DNA of 64,000 bases from positions 752,224 through 816,223 of the forward strand of contig RCMX01000006.1 of the NCBI GenBank assembly GCA_004348925.1, written 5' to 3'. The position numbers and the translations under genes were made by a program. A model generated the notes under the pieces. It saw only the letters and a list, made by a program, of their open reading frames with translations. It did not search any database and was not told where the DNA came from. Shown here in pieces: positions 16,421 through 24,957 of this stretch (its first letter is position 1; every line of letters begins with the position of its first letter). Source of the DNA: Actinomycetota bacterium. Its GTDB lineage: Bacteria > Actinomycetota > Coriobacteriia > Anaerosomatales > Anaerosomataceae.

Positions 16421-16527
16421 CAGGTATCCGTTGACGGCCACCATCCTCTGCCACTGGACACCCGTGCGGAGTTCGGCACGCTTGTTGCAAAAGGTGTGCA
16501 CCGAGTGTCAACGTCAAAGGAGTTCGC

Positions 16528-16875
16528 ATGCAGAGTCGTCTGGTGGTTCTAGTCGTGTCGGTGTTGGCCATACTCTCGGTCGCTGGATGTGCGCAGACCG
16601 CGACAGGTTCCGCGGATGCGGACGGACGACAGGTAATCGAGGTGTCGTCACAAGGCACATTCGAACCAGCTGCCACCGCCAAGGCCGGACAGCCGATTCG
16701 GCTCGAGTTCGGCCCGGGTGGGGGATGCACTGCTGCAATCAAGTTCGACCAACTGGGCATCTATGAGGATCTCACCGACGGTGGCGGCACGGTTGAGTTG
16801 CCCGCACTTGATCCGGGACAGTATTCGCTCATCTGCCAGAGCGATATGGTGATGGGCGTGCTGGTCGTCGAGTGA
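16528..16875 (+). CDS. Cupredoxin-like lipoprotein
   Basis: 115 residues, ATG start with AAAGGAG upstream. Lipoprotein signal (LSVAGC). The mature part has a cupredoxin_1-like beta fold pattern: IEVSSQGTFEPAATAKAGQPIRLEF, GGGCTAAIKF and PGQYSLICQSDMVMGVLVV. Cys and Met in the last strand (C-x3-M) resemble type 1 copper ligands, but the usual His is replaced by residues around C65. It is probably surface-attached and may bind copper or another redox metal. Confidence 0.75.
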   Translation: MQSRLVVLVVSVLAILSVAGCAQTATGSADADGRQVIEVSSQGTFEPAATAKAGQPIRLEFGPGGGCTAAIKFDQLGIYEDLTDGGGTVELPALDPGQYSLICQSDMVMGVLVVE

Positions 16876-16926
16876 CCGTTTGATCTGCCTGTAGCGTGGC
16901 GATCTCGCTACCAACGTTGAAGCACG

Positions 16927-16958
16927 GCGCCCGCTCCTCGAATGCGAGGGGCGGGCGC
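16927..16958. terminator. Terminator hairpin after the cupredoxin-like gene
   Basis: GCGCCCGC-T-CCTCG, AATG loop, CGAGG-G-GCGGGCGC. A very stable stem (13 bp with one opposing mismatch) followed by TGTTC. Confidence 0.75.
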
Positions 16959-16989
16959 TGTTCATCCCGGATCAAGGAAGCAGTAGCGG

Positions 16990-17033
16990 TTGACGATATA
17001 ACGTTGGACGATAGAGCGTGTGACGGTGTAACG
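16990..17033 (+). promoter_or_regulatory. Three 15-bp iterons in the padR promoter
   Basis: GACGATATAACG, GACGATAGAGCG and GACGGTGTAACG start at 16992, 17007 and 17022, an exact 15-base period. TTGGAC (17004-17009) and TGTAAC (17027-17032), 17 apart, could be the promoter. Regular spacing suggests cooperative binding of a regulator, possibly PadR itself. Confidence 0.5.
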
Positions 17034-17067
17034 TGATGCGAGCGTTCACCAACCAAGGAGAGCTTCC

Positions 17068-17391
17068 GTGTCTGAGGATACGAGACCGCTTACAGAGACC
17101 GTGTATTACGTGCTGCTCTCGCTCGTGGAGCAGAGGCACGGCTACGGGATCATGCAGTACGTTCGGGAGATGACCGAGGGTCGGGTCGTTCTCGGCGCGG
17201 GCACGCTGTACGGCGCGCTCTCCACGTTGCAGGAAAAGGGATGGATTCAGCCCCTGGTCGGCGACGCAGGCGAACGCAAGAAGGAGTATCAAGTGACCGC
17301 CAAGGGACGCAGCGTGCTTGCCCTCGAGGTCGGTCGACTTGAGCGGCTGATTCGCGATGGCAACGCCGTACTTGAAGGGGGCGCATCGTGA
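17068..17391 (+). CDS. PadR family transcriptional regulator
   Basis: 107 residues, GTG start with AAGGAG upstream. Winged helix of the PadR type (YYVLLSLVEQRHGYGIMQYV ... LGAGTLYGALSTLQEKGWI ... YQVTAKGRSVL) and a short dimerisation helix. It overlaps the DUF2812 gene by 4 bases, a common PadR-partner arrangement, and probably represses the pair. Confidence 0.92.
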   Translation: MSEDTRPLTETVYYVLLSLVEQRHGYGIMQYVREMTEGRVVLGAGTLYGALSTLQEKGWIQPLVGDAGERKKEYQVTAKGRSVLALEVGRLERLIRDGNAVLEGGAS

Positions 17392-17936
17392 GCGAGCGTG
17401 TTGTATGGAAGGCATACTACGACTTCGAGAACGAGGAGCGCTGGCTGAACGAGATGGCCGCGAACGGGTGGGAGATGATCGACTACTCCTGGTGCCGCTA
17501 CACCTTCGCGGAGGGCTTGCCGAAGCGCTACACCTATAGGATCCAGTTGCTTGAGGACGCTGCCTCGTCACCCAAAAGCCGCGAGTATCTCGACTTCCTG
17601 GAAGACGCCGGTATGGAAGTCGTCGCCACGTACAGGCGCTGGATCTACATCAGGAAGATAGCGGACGGTCAACCTTTCGATCTGTTCAGTGATCGCGATT
17701 CGAGGGTCGCTCACCATAGACGAGTGGCCGCGCTTTTCGGAGTGTTCTTTGCGGCCCAGATTCCTCTGGTGGTAGTGAGCATCAAGAACGTGATCACGCA
17801 GATTCAGGAGCGTGTCTTCTTCAGCGTGCCGCTTTCGGTTGCGCACATCGCCCTTGTCGGACTGCTGGGAGGCGTTGCGCTCAGGCAGTACCTATCGGTG
17901 CGCTGGCTGGAGAAGGACGCGCTCGTTCACGAGTAG
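17388..17936 (+). CDS. DUF2812 domain membrane protein
   Basis: 182 residues. The N-terminal half has the DUF2812 pattern (ERWLNEMAANGWEMIDYSWCRYTF ... YRIQLLE ... EYLDFLEDAGMEVVATYRRWIYIRK), and the C-terminal half two membrane helices (about 103-123 and 136-158). DUF2812 proteins are regularly paired with PadR regulators; their role is unknown. Converges with the GH13 gene, with 10 bases overlap. Confidence 0.88.
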   Translation: MSERVVWKAYYDFENEERWLNEMAANGWEMIDYSWCRYTFAEGLPKRYTYRIQLLEDAASSPKSREYLDFLEDAGMEVVATYRRWIYIRKIADGQPFDLFSDRDSRVAHHRRVAALFGVFFAAQIPLVVVSIKNVITQIQERVFFSVPLSVAHIALVGLLGGVALRQYLSVRWLEKDALVHE

Positions 17937-19549
17937 GTCGCCTCAAGCAGCAGGGCCTCATGTGCAGCAAGCTGGATGCGGGGGAGGTCTCGTCCGTCCT
18001 CCGTGCCGTGCGTGGAGAGAAGCACCCGCCAGGTTGTCCCCGGCGGTGCCTTGGGCGGCGGACACTCGGTGTTCCGTGCTGCGAAGTTCAGGTAGACGGC
18101 CACGGTCTTGGAGCCTGCACGCCGCGTGTATGCGAAGACTCCCTTCGGAACCCCGCCGATTTCCCGGTAGTCGCCGCTGTGCAGCGCGGGGTGCGCCCTG
18201 CGCGTCGAGAGAAGCCGGCGATACCAGTTGAGGATCGAGTCCGCGCGCACGGCCTCCTGCTCGACATTACGCGTGCGATAGGACGAGTCGACCGGCAGCC
18301 ACGACTCCCACGCGCTGAAGCCCGCGTTCTCGGCCGCGTTCCAGTGCATCGGCGTGCGCGAACCGTCTCGGCCCACCCGCAGCGGCCAGAACTTCAGGCC
18401 AACCGGGTCGTCCAGCAGTCCACGGGGGACCCTGCTCGACGGCATACCGATCTCCTCGCCGTAGTACAGGATGGGCGTCCCGCGCAGTGTGAGTAGCATG
18501 GCGGCGGCCACCTTGGCGCGTTCGCGTGCGTGCCTACCGCCGAGCCGCGTGAACGAGCGCTTCAGATCATGGTTGTTGAGGTAATAGCAGGGCCATCCCC
18601 CAGGCGGGACGTGCTCTTCCAGCCACCTCACGGAATGACGGAATGCCTCGGCGTTCCATTTGGTGCGGACGAACTCCATGTAAAACGAGAGATGCAGGCG
18701 GTCGGTCCCATCGCCGAGGTAGTCGATGCAGACATCCGGCGTCAGTGTGAGCACCTCGCCCATGAGCACGCAGTCTCCGAAGTCCTCGACGAGTTGCCGT
18801 AGTTCGCCTGCGACTTCCAGGTTCTCCGGCTGAGAGAGGTCGTGGATATGCTTCTGGGCCAGATATGGCCGAGGACCGAGCTTGGGCGGGTTGTTTCGCA
18901 GTCCTTCATCCTCGTAGAGGCAGTTCACGAGGTCGAGTCGGAATCCGTCGACCCCTTTGGCGAGCCAGAAGCGGGCGACACCGAACATCTCCTCGCGCAC
19001 CTCAGGATTGCGCCAGTTGAGATCGGGCTGGAAGGGGAGGAACGCGTGGTAGTAGTACTGCCCCGTGGTGTCGTCGTACTCCCACGCGCTGCCCTCGACG
19101 ACCGCCACCCAGCTGTTCGGCGGTTTGCCGGGCGCCCGGCCATCGCGCCAGATGTACCAGTCGCGCCTGGGGTTGTCGCGAGAGGAGCGGGACTCGACGA
19201 ACCAGGGATGGTGTATCGACGTGTGGTTGAGGACGAGGTCCATCACCACGCGGATTCCGCGGCGGTGGCACTCTTCGACCAGCTCGTCGAAATCCTCCAT
19301 GGTGCCGAAGCGTGGGTCGATCGAGCGGTAGTCGCTGACGTCGTAGCCGAAATCGGACAGTGGGGACGTGTAGATGGGCGTGAGCCAGACGGCGTCCACA
19401 CCGAGTGACCCGTCTGTGCCGTCGTTCAAGTAGTCGAGTCGATCGATGATGCCGCGCAGGTCGCCCCTGCCGTCGCCGTTCGCGTCCGCGAAACTGGACA
19501 CGGCGATCTGGTAGACGACTCCGCGCTTCCACCATGGTGCCTCAGGCAT
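17927..19549 (-). CDS. GH13 alpha-amylase family glycosyl hydrolase
   Basis: 540 residues from ATG 19549 (GAGG 8 bases upstream). GH13 regions in order: DLVLNHTS (region I), VDGFRLDLVN (region II, nucleophile Asp), MGEVLTL (region III, acid/base Glu) and YYLNNHDLKRS (region IV, Asp). The DxNxDGxGD calcium loop (ADANGDGRGD) near the N terminus is seen in oligo-1,6-glucosidase, alpha-glucosidase and trehalose synthase groups. No signal peptide, so a cytoplasmic role on short alpha-glucans or trehalose is likely. Confidence 0.9.
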   Translation of the reverse strand: MPEAPWWKRGVVYQIAVSSFADANGDGRGDLRGIIDRLDYLNDGTDGSLGVDAVWLTPIYTSPLSDFGYDVSDYRSIDPRFGTMEDFDELVEECHRRGIRVVMDLVLNHTSIHHPWFVESRSSRDNPRRDWYIWRDGRAPGKPPNSWVAVVEGSAWEYDDTTGQYYYHAFLPFQPDLNWRNPEVREEMFGVARFWLAKGVDGFRLDLVNCLYEDEGLRNNPPKLGPRPYLAQKHIHDLSQPENLEVAGELRQLVEDFGDCVLMGEVLTLTPDVCIDYLGDGTDRLHLSFYMEFVRTKWNAEAFRHSVRWLEEHVPPGGWPCYYLNNHDLKRSFTRLGGRHARERAKVAAAMLLTLRGTPILYYGEEIGMPSSRVPRGLLDDPVGLKFWPLRVGRDGSRTPMHWNAAENAGFSAWESWLPVDSSYRTRNVEQEAVRADSILNWYRRLLSTRRAHPALHSGDYREIGGVPKGVFAYTRRAGSKTVAVYLNFAARNTECPPPKAPPGTTWRVLLSTHGTEDGRDLPRIQLAAHEALLLEATYS

Positions 19550-19732
19550 GTGGCTGACCTCGTTCAGCGAGATTCCTGACACACAGTCTACTCGCAGGCA
19601 CTGACGCGCGCCCGTTCGTTCAAGAATCACGTAATATCGCTTGTCGTGATGCAAACTATCAAATACCCTTACTCCTGCAGGGATTCGATCGCGCGACCAT
19701 ACTTCGCGCGCAGCTACCACGGGAGGCGGCAC

Positions 19733-20200
19733 GTGACAGCATCTATCGATGTTCAGAAGGTCAAAGAAGACGCCGAGGCGTACTTCCGGCAGGGCAACTA
19801 CTACTGCTCCGAGGCGATCGTCGCGTCGATTCGCGACAACGTTGCTCCGGAGATGCCGGAAGCACTCATCTCTGCGGCATCGGGCTTCCCGATCGGCGTC
19901 GGCCGCTCGAAGTGCATGTGCGGTGCCGTCTCGGGCGGCGTCATCAGTCTCGGCTACGTGTTCGGGCGAACAGGTCCAAGCACGCCCGCTGACCCGAAGT
20001 CCGTCAAGACCTTGGCGCTCGCGAACGAGCTTCAGCAGGCATTCCGCGACAGCCATCGCGTGCTGTGCTGTAGCGTGCATACAAAAGGAATGGACATGGC
20101 AAGCGGCGAGCACAAGGCGCAGTGCATCGCATTCACCGGTGAGATGGCCGAGAAGACCGCGCAGATCATCGCGCGCGAGTCGTCCGAGCTGGAGGGCTGA
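19733..20200 (+). CDS. C-GCAxxG-C-C family redox protein
   Basis: 155 residues from GTG 19733 with GGGAGG 6 bases upstream. Cysteine pattern YYCSEAIV ... SKCMCGAVSGG ... HRVLCCSVH ... KAQCIAF defines the C_GCAxxG_C_C family of putative redox-active or metal-binding proteins. It is 3 bases from the TDT transporter gene and so likely shares its function, perhaps in sulfur or selenium compound handling. Function is not proven for the family. Confidence 0.88.
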   Translation: MTASIDVQKVKEDAEAYFRQGNYYCSEAIVASIRDNVAPEMPEALISAASGFPIGVGRSKCMCGAVSGGVISLGYVFGRTGPSTPADPKSVKTLALANELQQAFRDSHRVLCCSVHTKGMDMASGEHKAQCIAFTGEMAEKTAQIIARESSELEG

Positions 20201-20203
20201 GCG

Positions 20204-21154
20204 ATGTCGTTCATCCGGAGGATCCCGATTCCGATGTCCGCCCTCGCACTTGGTGTTGCGGGTCTCGGCAACCTGCTGCTGCCGTACTCGCCGGTCGTTC
20301 GCGCGGCGTGTGGAGTTGTAGCGGCGTCGATCGTGCTGCTCGTTCTGGCGCGCATCGTGTTCGACTTCGCCGGCGTACGTGCGGAGCTCGGAAAACCGGG
20401 CGTGCTCGCCGTATTCCCGACGCTGTTCATGGCGACGATGCTGCTCGCGGCATATCTCAAGCCGTACGCACCGACGTTTGCGACGGGAATGTGGGTTGTC
20501 GCGCTCACGCTCCAACTTATCGTCGCCGTGGTGTGCGCCGTGCGGTTCTTCCGGTCGTTTGCGCTTTCTCAGGTGCTCCCCGCGTGGTTCCTCGTGTTCG
20601 TCGGCTTCGTAGTTGGCAGCGTCACGAGCCCGGCATTCGGTGCTCTGCTCGTTGGTCGCATGCTGTTGTACGTTGGGCTGGCCGGGTACCTGGGCATTCT
20701 ACCGGTGGTCATCTACCGCATGGTCAAAGTCGGAGGACTTCCCGAACCCGCACTGCCGACGATGGCGATCTTCGCCGCGCCGCCCAGCCTGTGCCTTGCG
20801 GGCTACCTCGCGGTCACGTCCGCGAAGCAGCCAGTCGTCGTGTACGCGCTTCTGGCGATGGCCGCTGCGAGCCTGGTGTATGTGTTCACCCACCTGCCCC
20901 GGATCCTCAAGTCGCCCTTCCATCCCAGCTACAGTGCACTCACGTTTCCTTTCGTGATCTCGGGGATCGCGCTCAAGCAAGCGAACCTCTTCCTTGCGAA
21001 GACGCCCGCCGGCTCCTTCATTCCCAACGCCGCCGTCCTCGCGATGGACGTGTTCGTGACGCTGATGGTGTTCTACGTCTTGGTCCGCTACGCGCTCTTC
21101 GTGGCGCTTCCCGCCGAGAAGCCAGCTGCGGCAGCGGCACCCGCCGGGGCCTGA
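20204..21154 (+). CDS. TDT family transporter (TehA/SLAC1-like)
   Basis: 316 residues, ten hydrophobic segments, with the TDT/SLAC1 pattern (IPIPMSALALGVAGLGNLL at the start; SYSALTFPFVISGIAL and LRIL-like loops later). Family members move organic acids, tellurite or sulfite through a five-hairpin channel. Pairing with the preceding cysteine-rich protein suggests a thiol- or sulfite-related substrate. A terminator follows at 21170. Confidence 0.85.
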   Translation: MSFIRRIPIPMSALALGVAGLGNLLLPYSPVVRAACGVVAASIVLLVLARIVFDFAGVRAELGKPGVLAVFPTLFMATMLLAAYLKPYAPTFATGMWVVALTLQLIVAVVCAVRFFRSFALSQVLPAWFLVFVGFVVGSVTSPAFGALLVGRMLLYVGLAGYLGILPVVIYRMVKVGGLPEPALPTMAIFAAPPSLCLAGYLAVTSAKQPVVVYALLAMAAASLVYVFTHLPRILKSPFHPSYSALTFPFVISGIALKQANLFLAKTPAGSFIPNAAVLAMDVFVTLMVFYVLVRYALFVALPAEKPAAAAAPAGA

Positions 21155-21169
21155 GCTGGACGATGTACG

Positions 21170-21197
21170 AAAGGGCGGGCCATCGGGCCCGCCCTTT
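21170..21197. terminator. Bidirectional intrinsic terminator
   Basis: AAAGGGCGGGC (21170-21180), 6-base loop, GCCCGCCCTTT (21187-21197) and TTTT. Ends the redox protein-TDT unit. Confidence 0.88.
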
Positions 21198-21276
21198 TCG
21201 CGCGTGATGTGGGAGGAGGCGGGTCGGTCGTGGTACGTTCTCTTGAGCACAGCGGGTTCGAAGGACGGAGCACATC

Positions 21277-21720
21277 ATGGACAAGGCCCTCATCACGAGC
21301 GAGATCACCAAAGCGATGCGCGAGCACGACAAGATCCGCATCGGCATTCTGCGACTCGTGAAGAACGAGATCGACACCCGCGAGAAGGAGTCGCACCAGG
21401 AGCTCTCGGACGAAGAGGTCGTCTCGGCATTCAAGAAGGTGCTGAAGCAGACCGGCGAGACGCTCGAGGGCTCGATCAAGGCCGGCACGAACGCCGAGCG
21501 GACGGAACTCCTGCAGCAGCAGGTCGACATCCTTGAGGGGTACCTGCCCAAGCAGGTCGCCGGCGACGAACTCGTCGCGCTGGTCGACCGCGTGCTGGCA
21601 GCAGGCGAGTTCGCGGGCAAGCGCGACATGGGCAAAGTCATCGGCCTGGTCGTTTCCGAGACCGGCGGCAACTGCGATAAGGCCGAGGTCGCGAAGATCG
21701 TCGGCTCGAAGCTCAACTGA
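21277..21720 (+). CDS. GatB/YqeY domain protein
   Basis: 147 residues, start ATG 21277. Typical YqeY length and motifs (MREHDKIRIGILRLVKNEI, LEGYLPKQV, DMGKVIG). The domain matches the C-terminal tail of GatB and may bind tRNA, but these free-standing proteins have no proven activity. The aminotransferase gene starts 4 bases after its stop. Confidence 0.93.
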   Translation: MDKALITSEITKAMREHDKIRIGILRLVKNEIDTREKESHQELSDEEVVSAFKKVLKQTGETLEGSIKAGTNAERTELLQQQVDILEGYLPKQVAGDELVALVDRVLAAGEFAGKRDMGKVIGLVVSETGGNCDKAEVAKIVGSKLN

Positions 21721-21724
21721 CCCG

Positions 21725-22873
21725 ATGGGCACATCAGCGGAAATGGAACGCCTGCGGGCGCTCTCCGGCATCAAGTGGCAGCGCTGGGGCGCCGATGTGA
21801 TTCCGGCATGGGTCGCGGACATGGACTTCCCGACGGCACCCGCAATCATCGATGCGCTTCGGCCGATGGTCGAGGCTGGGGACTTCGGCTACAACATGGC
21901 GGCCTTTGACGACAGCATCCCGAAGGCGTGGGTCGCGTGGTCCGAGCGCCGTTTCGGTTGGCGACCCGACGTGGAGCGCACGAAGGTGTTCACCAGCACG
22001 CTGCAGCCCATCTCGGCAGCGCTCATGGTGGCCACGGAGCCTGGCGATGGCGTGCTGCTCCTCACACCCGTCTACGCGCCGTTTTTCGGCATCGTGAAGA
22101 AGTCGGGACGTCGCCTCGTGGAGTATCGCCTGAACGAGACGGAGTGGCGCATCGACGCCGACGCGCTGCGCTCCGCCATCGATCAGGGCACGCGCGCCGT
22201 CATCCTGTGCAACCCGCACAACCCGAGCGGTCGTGCCTTCACGATGGGCGAACTGCGCATCGTCGCGGAGGTTGCCGAGGAGCGCGACCTGCTCGTGATC
22301 AGCGACGAGATCTGGCAGGACTTCGTCTATCCCGGCTCCACGCACATTCCGTTCGCGTCGCTCGGCCCGGATGTGGCGGCGCGGTGCGTGACGGTGACTG
22401 CGGCCAGCAAGAGCTTCAGCCTGGGCGGCCTGAGCTGTGCCGTGGGCTACCTCGGTGCCGAGAAGGTTGCCGAAGGGATCGCCGCGCTTGCGCCGCACAT
22501 GCTGGGGGGCGTGAACGCGCTGGGCGCGCACGCGACGCTCGCGGCATGGGCGAGCGGGGAGGAGTGGCTGCTTCGCACGGTGGAGACGCTGCGCGCCAAC
22601 CGCGACCACCTGCTCGAGCGCCTCTCGGCCGAACTCCCTGAGGTGATCGTCGGGCGACCAGAGGCCACGTACCTTGCGTGGCTCGACTTCCGGGCGACAG
22701 GCATCGCCGACGACCCGGCAAAGCATCTGCTTGAGCGCGGGCTGGTGGGCCTCTCGGCGGGACCCGAATTCGGCTCGGCGGGGAAGGGCTTCGCGCGTCT
22801 CAACTTCGCGACGCATGCGGAGATCCTCGACGAGATCCTCGACCGCGTGGTGCAGACGGTCCGCGGAGCGTAG
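21725..22873 (+). CDS. MalY/PatB family PLP aminotransferase (cystathionine beta-lyase type)
   Basis: 382 residues. Class I/II aminotransferase fold: VADMDFPTAPAIIDAL start typical of MalY/PatB, NPHNPSGR, SDEIWQDFVYPG, and AASKSFSLGG with PLP lysine K229. These enzymes cleave cystathionine or cysteine conjugates. The start may be ATG 21743 instead; neither has a strong ribosome site, consistent with coupling to yqeY 4 bases upstream. Confidence 0.9.
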   Translation: MGTSAEMERLRALSGIKWQRWGADVIPAWVADMDFPTAPAIIDALRPMVEAGDFGYNMAAFDDSIPKAWVAWSERRFGWRPDVERTKVFTSTLQPISAALMVATEPGDGVLLLTPVYAPFFGIVKKSGRRLVEYRLNETEWRIDADALRSAIDQGTRAVILCNPHNPSGRAFTMGELRIVAEVAEERDLLVISDEIWQDFVYPGSTHIPFASLGPDVAARCVTVTAASKSFSLGGLSCAVGYLGAEKVAEGIAALAPHMLGGVNALGAHATLAAWASGEEWLLRTVETLRANRDHLLERLSAELPEVIVGRPEATYLAWLDFRATGIADDPAKHLLERGLVGLSAGPEFGSAGKGFARLNFATHAEILDEILDRVVQTVRGA

Positions 22874-22948
22874 CTGAGCGTGCATTTGCGTGGACGCCGA
22901 GGTCGTTGAGCAGCCTATACTCGATTCACCCGGTCGATTGGAATCGTC

Positions 22949-23719
22949 ATGAACCCCACGCTGGACCTGCTCAACGCACGTTTCTCGACGCGCACTTACG
23001 CCGAGGCCCCCGTCACCGATGCCGAGAAGGCCGCCATTCTCCACAGCGCCATGCGTGCGCCGACGGCGGGCAACATGATGCTGTACTCGATCATCGAAGT
23101 GACCGATCAGGCGCTCAAAGACCGCCTCGCCGTGACCTGCGACGAGCAGCCGTTCATTGCGAGGGCGCCGTGGGTGCTTGTCTTCGTGGCCGACATGCAG
23201 AAGTGGATCGACCTGTTCCGTTTCTCGCATGCTGAGGAGGTCGAGGGCGTCGACCATCGTGCCGCGCCCGACGTCGGTGATCTCATGATGGCGTGCTCGG
23301 ACGCGCTTGTCGCGGCGCAGAATGCGGTTGTGGCCGCCGAGTCGCTCGGCATCGGCTCGTGCTACGTCGGCGACGTGCTCGAGAACGGTGAGATCCACGC
23401 GGAGCTGCTCGGCCTGCCGCAGCACACGCTGCCGATCGCGATGCTGTGTTTCGGGCATCCTGCCGCGAAGCGCGAGCCGACCCCGCACTACACGAGGCAT
23501 GTGGTGCATGAGAATCGCTACCACCGGCTCACCGACGCCGAGCTGGCCGAGGTATCGATGGACCAGGGCGAGATGCACTCGCCGCACGGCTTCGGTCCCG
23601 GAGTCGCCAACTTCGGACAACAGGTCTACAAACAGAAGTTCACCCCGGCCTATATGGCCGAGATGAACCGCTCAGTCCGATGGTGGCTCGATCGCTGGTG
23701 CACGACGGAGCCGAGGTAG
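22949..23719 (+). CDS. Nitroreductase family protein (NfsA/FRP-like)
   Basis: 256 residues. FMN-binding pattern RFSTRTYAEAPV ... SAMRAPTAGNMMLYS at the N terminus and GIGSCYVGDVLEN in the middle, as in flavin reductases of the NfsA/Frp type. Likely an NAD(P)H-dependent FMN oxidoreductase. TATACT at 22916-22921 is a possible -10. Single gene. Confidence 0.88.
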   Translation: MNPTLDLLNARFSTRTYAEAPVTDAEKAAILHSAMRAPTAGNMMLYSIIEVTDQALKDRLAVTCDEQPFIARAPWVLVFVADMQKWIDLFRFSHAEEVEGVDHRAAPDVGDLMMACSDALVAAQNAVVAAESLGIGSCYVGDVLENGEIHAELLGLPQHTLPIAMLCFGHPAAKREPTPHYTRHVVHENRYHRLTDAELAEVSMDQGEMHSPHGFGPGVANFGQQVYKQKFTPAYMAEMNRSVRWWLDRWCTTEPR

Positions 23720-23824
23720 ACGCACCGAGCGTCCGCTCATCGCCGAATCCTTGCCGCATGTCCGGAACACGCCTACATTATGTGTACGAGCACGCAGCTC
23801 CTGGCATTGACGATGGGTATTGAG

Positions 23825-24955
23825 ATGCGACAGTCATGGCGCGCGCGAGTCTTGTTGACGACCACGCTTGCAGTGCTTGCGTGCGTCGTCCTCTCCGGAT
23901 GCGCCTCCGTCCGTGGGCCGATCGTCATCGGCTACCTTGGCGGATTGTCTGGCCGAACCTCCGATCTTGGCGACGCGGGTCGCGATGGTGCTCTGCTTGC
24001 GGTGGAGGAAGCCAATCTTGCTGGCGGCGTCGACGGTCGAGAACTGGAGCTGCTCCCGGCGGATGATGCTCAGGATGTCACGAAGGCCGCAAGTGCCTTC
24101 CGTGAACTCGAGGCCGCCGATGCCGTTGCTGTCATCGGGCCGATGACAAGCGCCATAGCTGTGACCGTGACGCCGATCGCCGACGAGCTTGAAGTGCCGC
24201 TTGTCAGTCCAACGACAAGTACTGATGAGCTCACCGGTCGGGCGGACTGGTTTTACCGCCTCTATCCCGACAACTCGAGCGCGGCACGGAAGCTGGCTGC
24301 AGTCGTTCATGATCGACTCGGTCACACGAGGGTTGCGATGATCTACGATCTGGCCAACCGGGCGCATACCGAGACCTGGGCCCGCAACTTCACTGACGAA
24401 CTCACGCTTCTCGGTGGCAGCGTGACGTCATCAGAAACCATCACTTCAGGAGAGTTGGGCACGTACGATATCGCTGTCGATCGCGCGCTTTCGTCCGAGC
24501 CGCAGTGCGTGTTCGTTCTGGCGAATGCGCTCGACACCGCACGGCTTGCGACGCTGCTGCGCGGAGCCGGGTTCGAGGGTCATGTGATCACAAGTGAGTG
24601 GTCTGCCACGGAGGTCGTGATTGGCTACGGAGGGCGTGCTGTGGAGGGCATGATGTTCCTCAACACGTTCGACCGAGAGTCGACCACTTCGGGGTATCAG
24701 GGTTTCGCGAAGCGATTCCGAGAGCGCTTCGGGTATGAGGCGGGCTTCGCTTCGGTTCACGCCTATGACGCGACTCGTCTCGTGATCTCCCAGCTCGACA
24801 GCGATCCAACGCGGGCCGCCCTGAGGGGCAGACTCGACGGGCTCCGCTCATTCGATGCCATCCAGGGTGGCTTGAAGTTAGACGCGACAGGCGATGTCGA
24901 GCGTGACTACTTCCTCATGACCATTCGCGACGGCGTGTTCGTTAGGGTTGAGTAG
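23825..24955 (+). CDS. Periplasmic-binding (Peripla_BP_6) lipoprotein
   Basis: 376 residues from ATG 23825 (ATG 23813 and 23780 are alternatives; no strong site decides). Lipoprotein signal ending VVLSGC. The mature part is a leucine/amide-binding domain: IGYLGGLSGRTSDLGDAGRDGALLAVEEAN, IGPMTSAIAVTVTPIADELEVPLVSP, TSEW. No ABC transporter genes are nearby; instead a sensor kinase starts 2 bases after its stop. I infer it is the ligand-binding partner of that kinase. Confidence 0.85.
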   Translation: MRQSWRARVLLTTTLAVLACVVLSGCASVRGPIVIGYLGGLSGRTSDLGDAGRDGALLAVEEANLAGGVDGRELELLPADDAQDVTKAASAFRELEAADAVAVIGPMTSAIAVTVTPIADELEVPLVSPTTSTDELTGRADWFYRLYPDNSSAARKLAAVVHDRLGHTRVAMIYDLANRAHTETWARNFTDELTLLGGSVTSSETITSGELGTYDIAVDRALSSEPQCVFVLANALDTARLATLLRGAGFEGHVITSEWSATEVVIGYGGRAVEGMMFLNTFDRESTTSGYQGFAKRFRERFGYEAGFASVHAYDATRLVISQLDSDPTRAALRGRLDGLRSFDAIQGGLKLDATGDVERDYFLMTIRDGVFVRVE

Positions 24956-24957
24956 GC

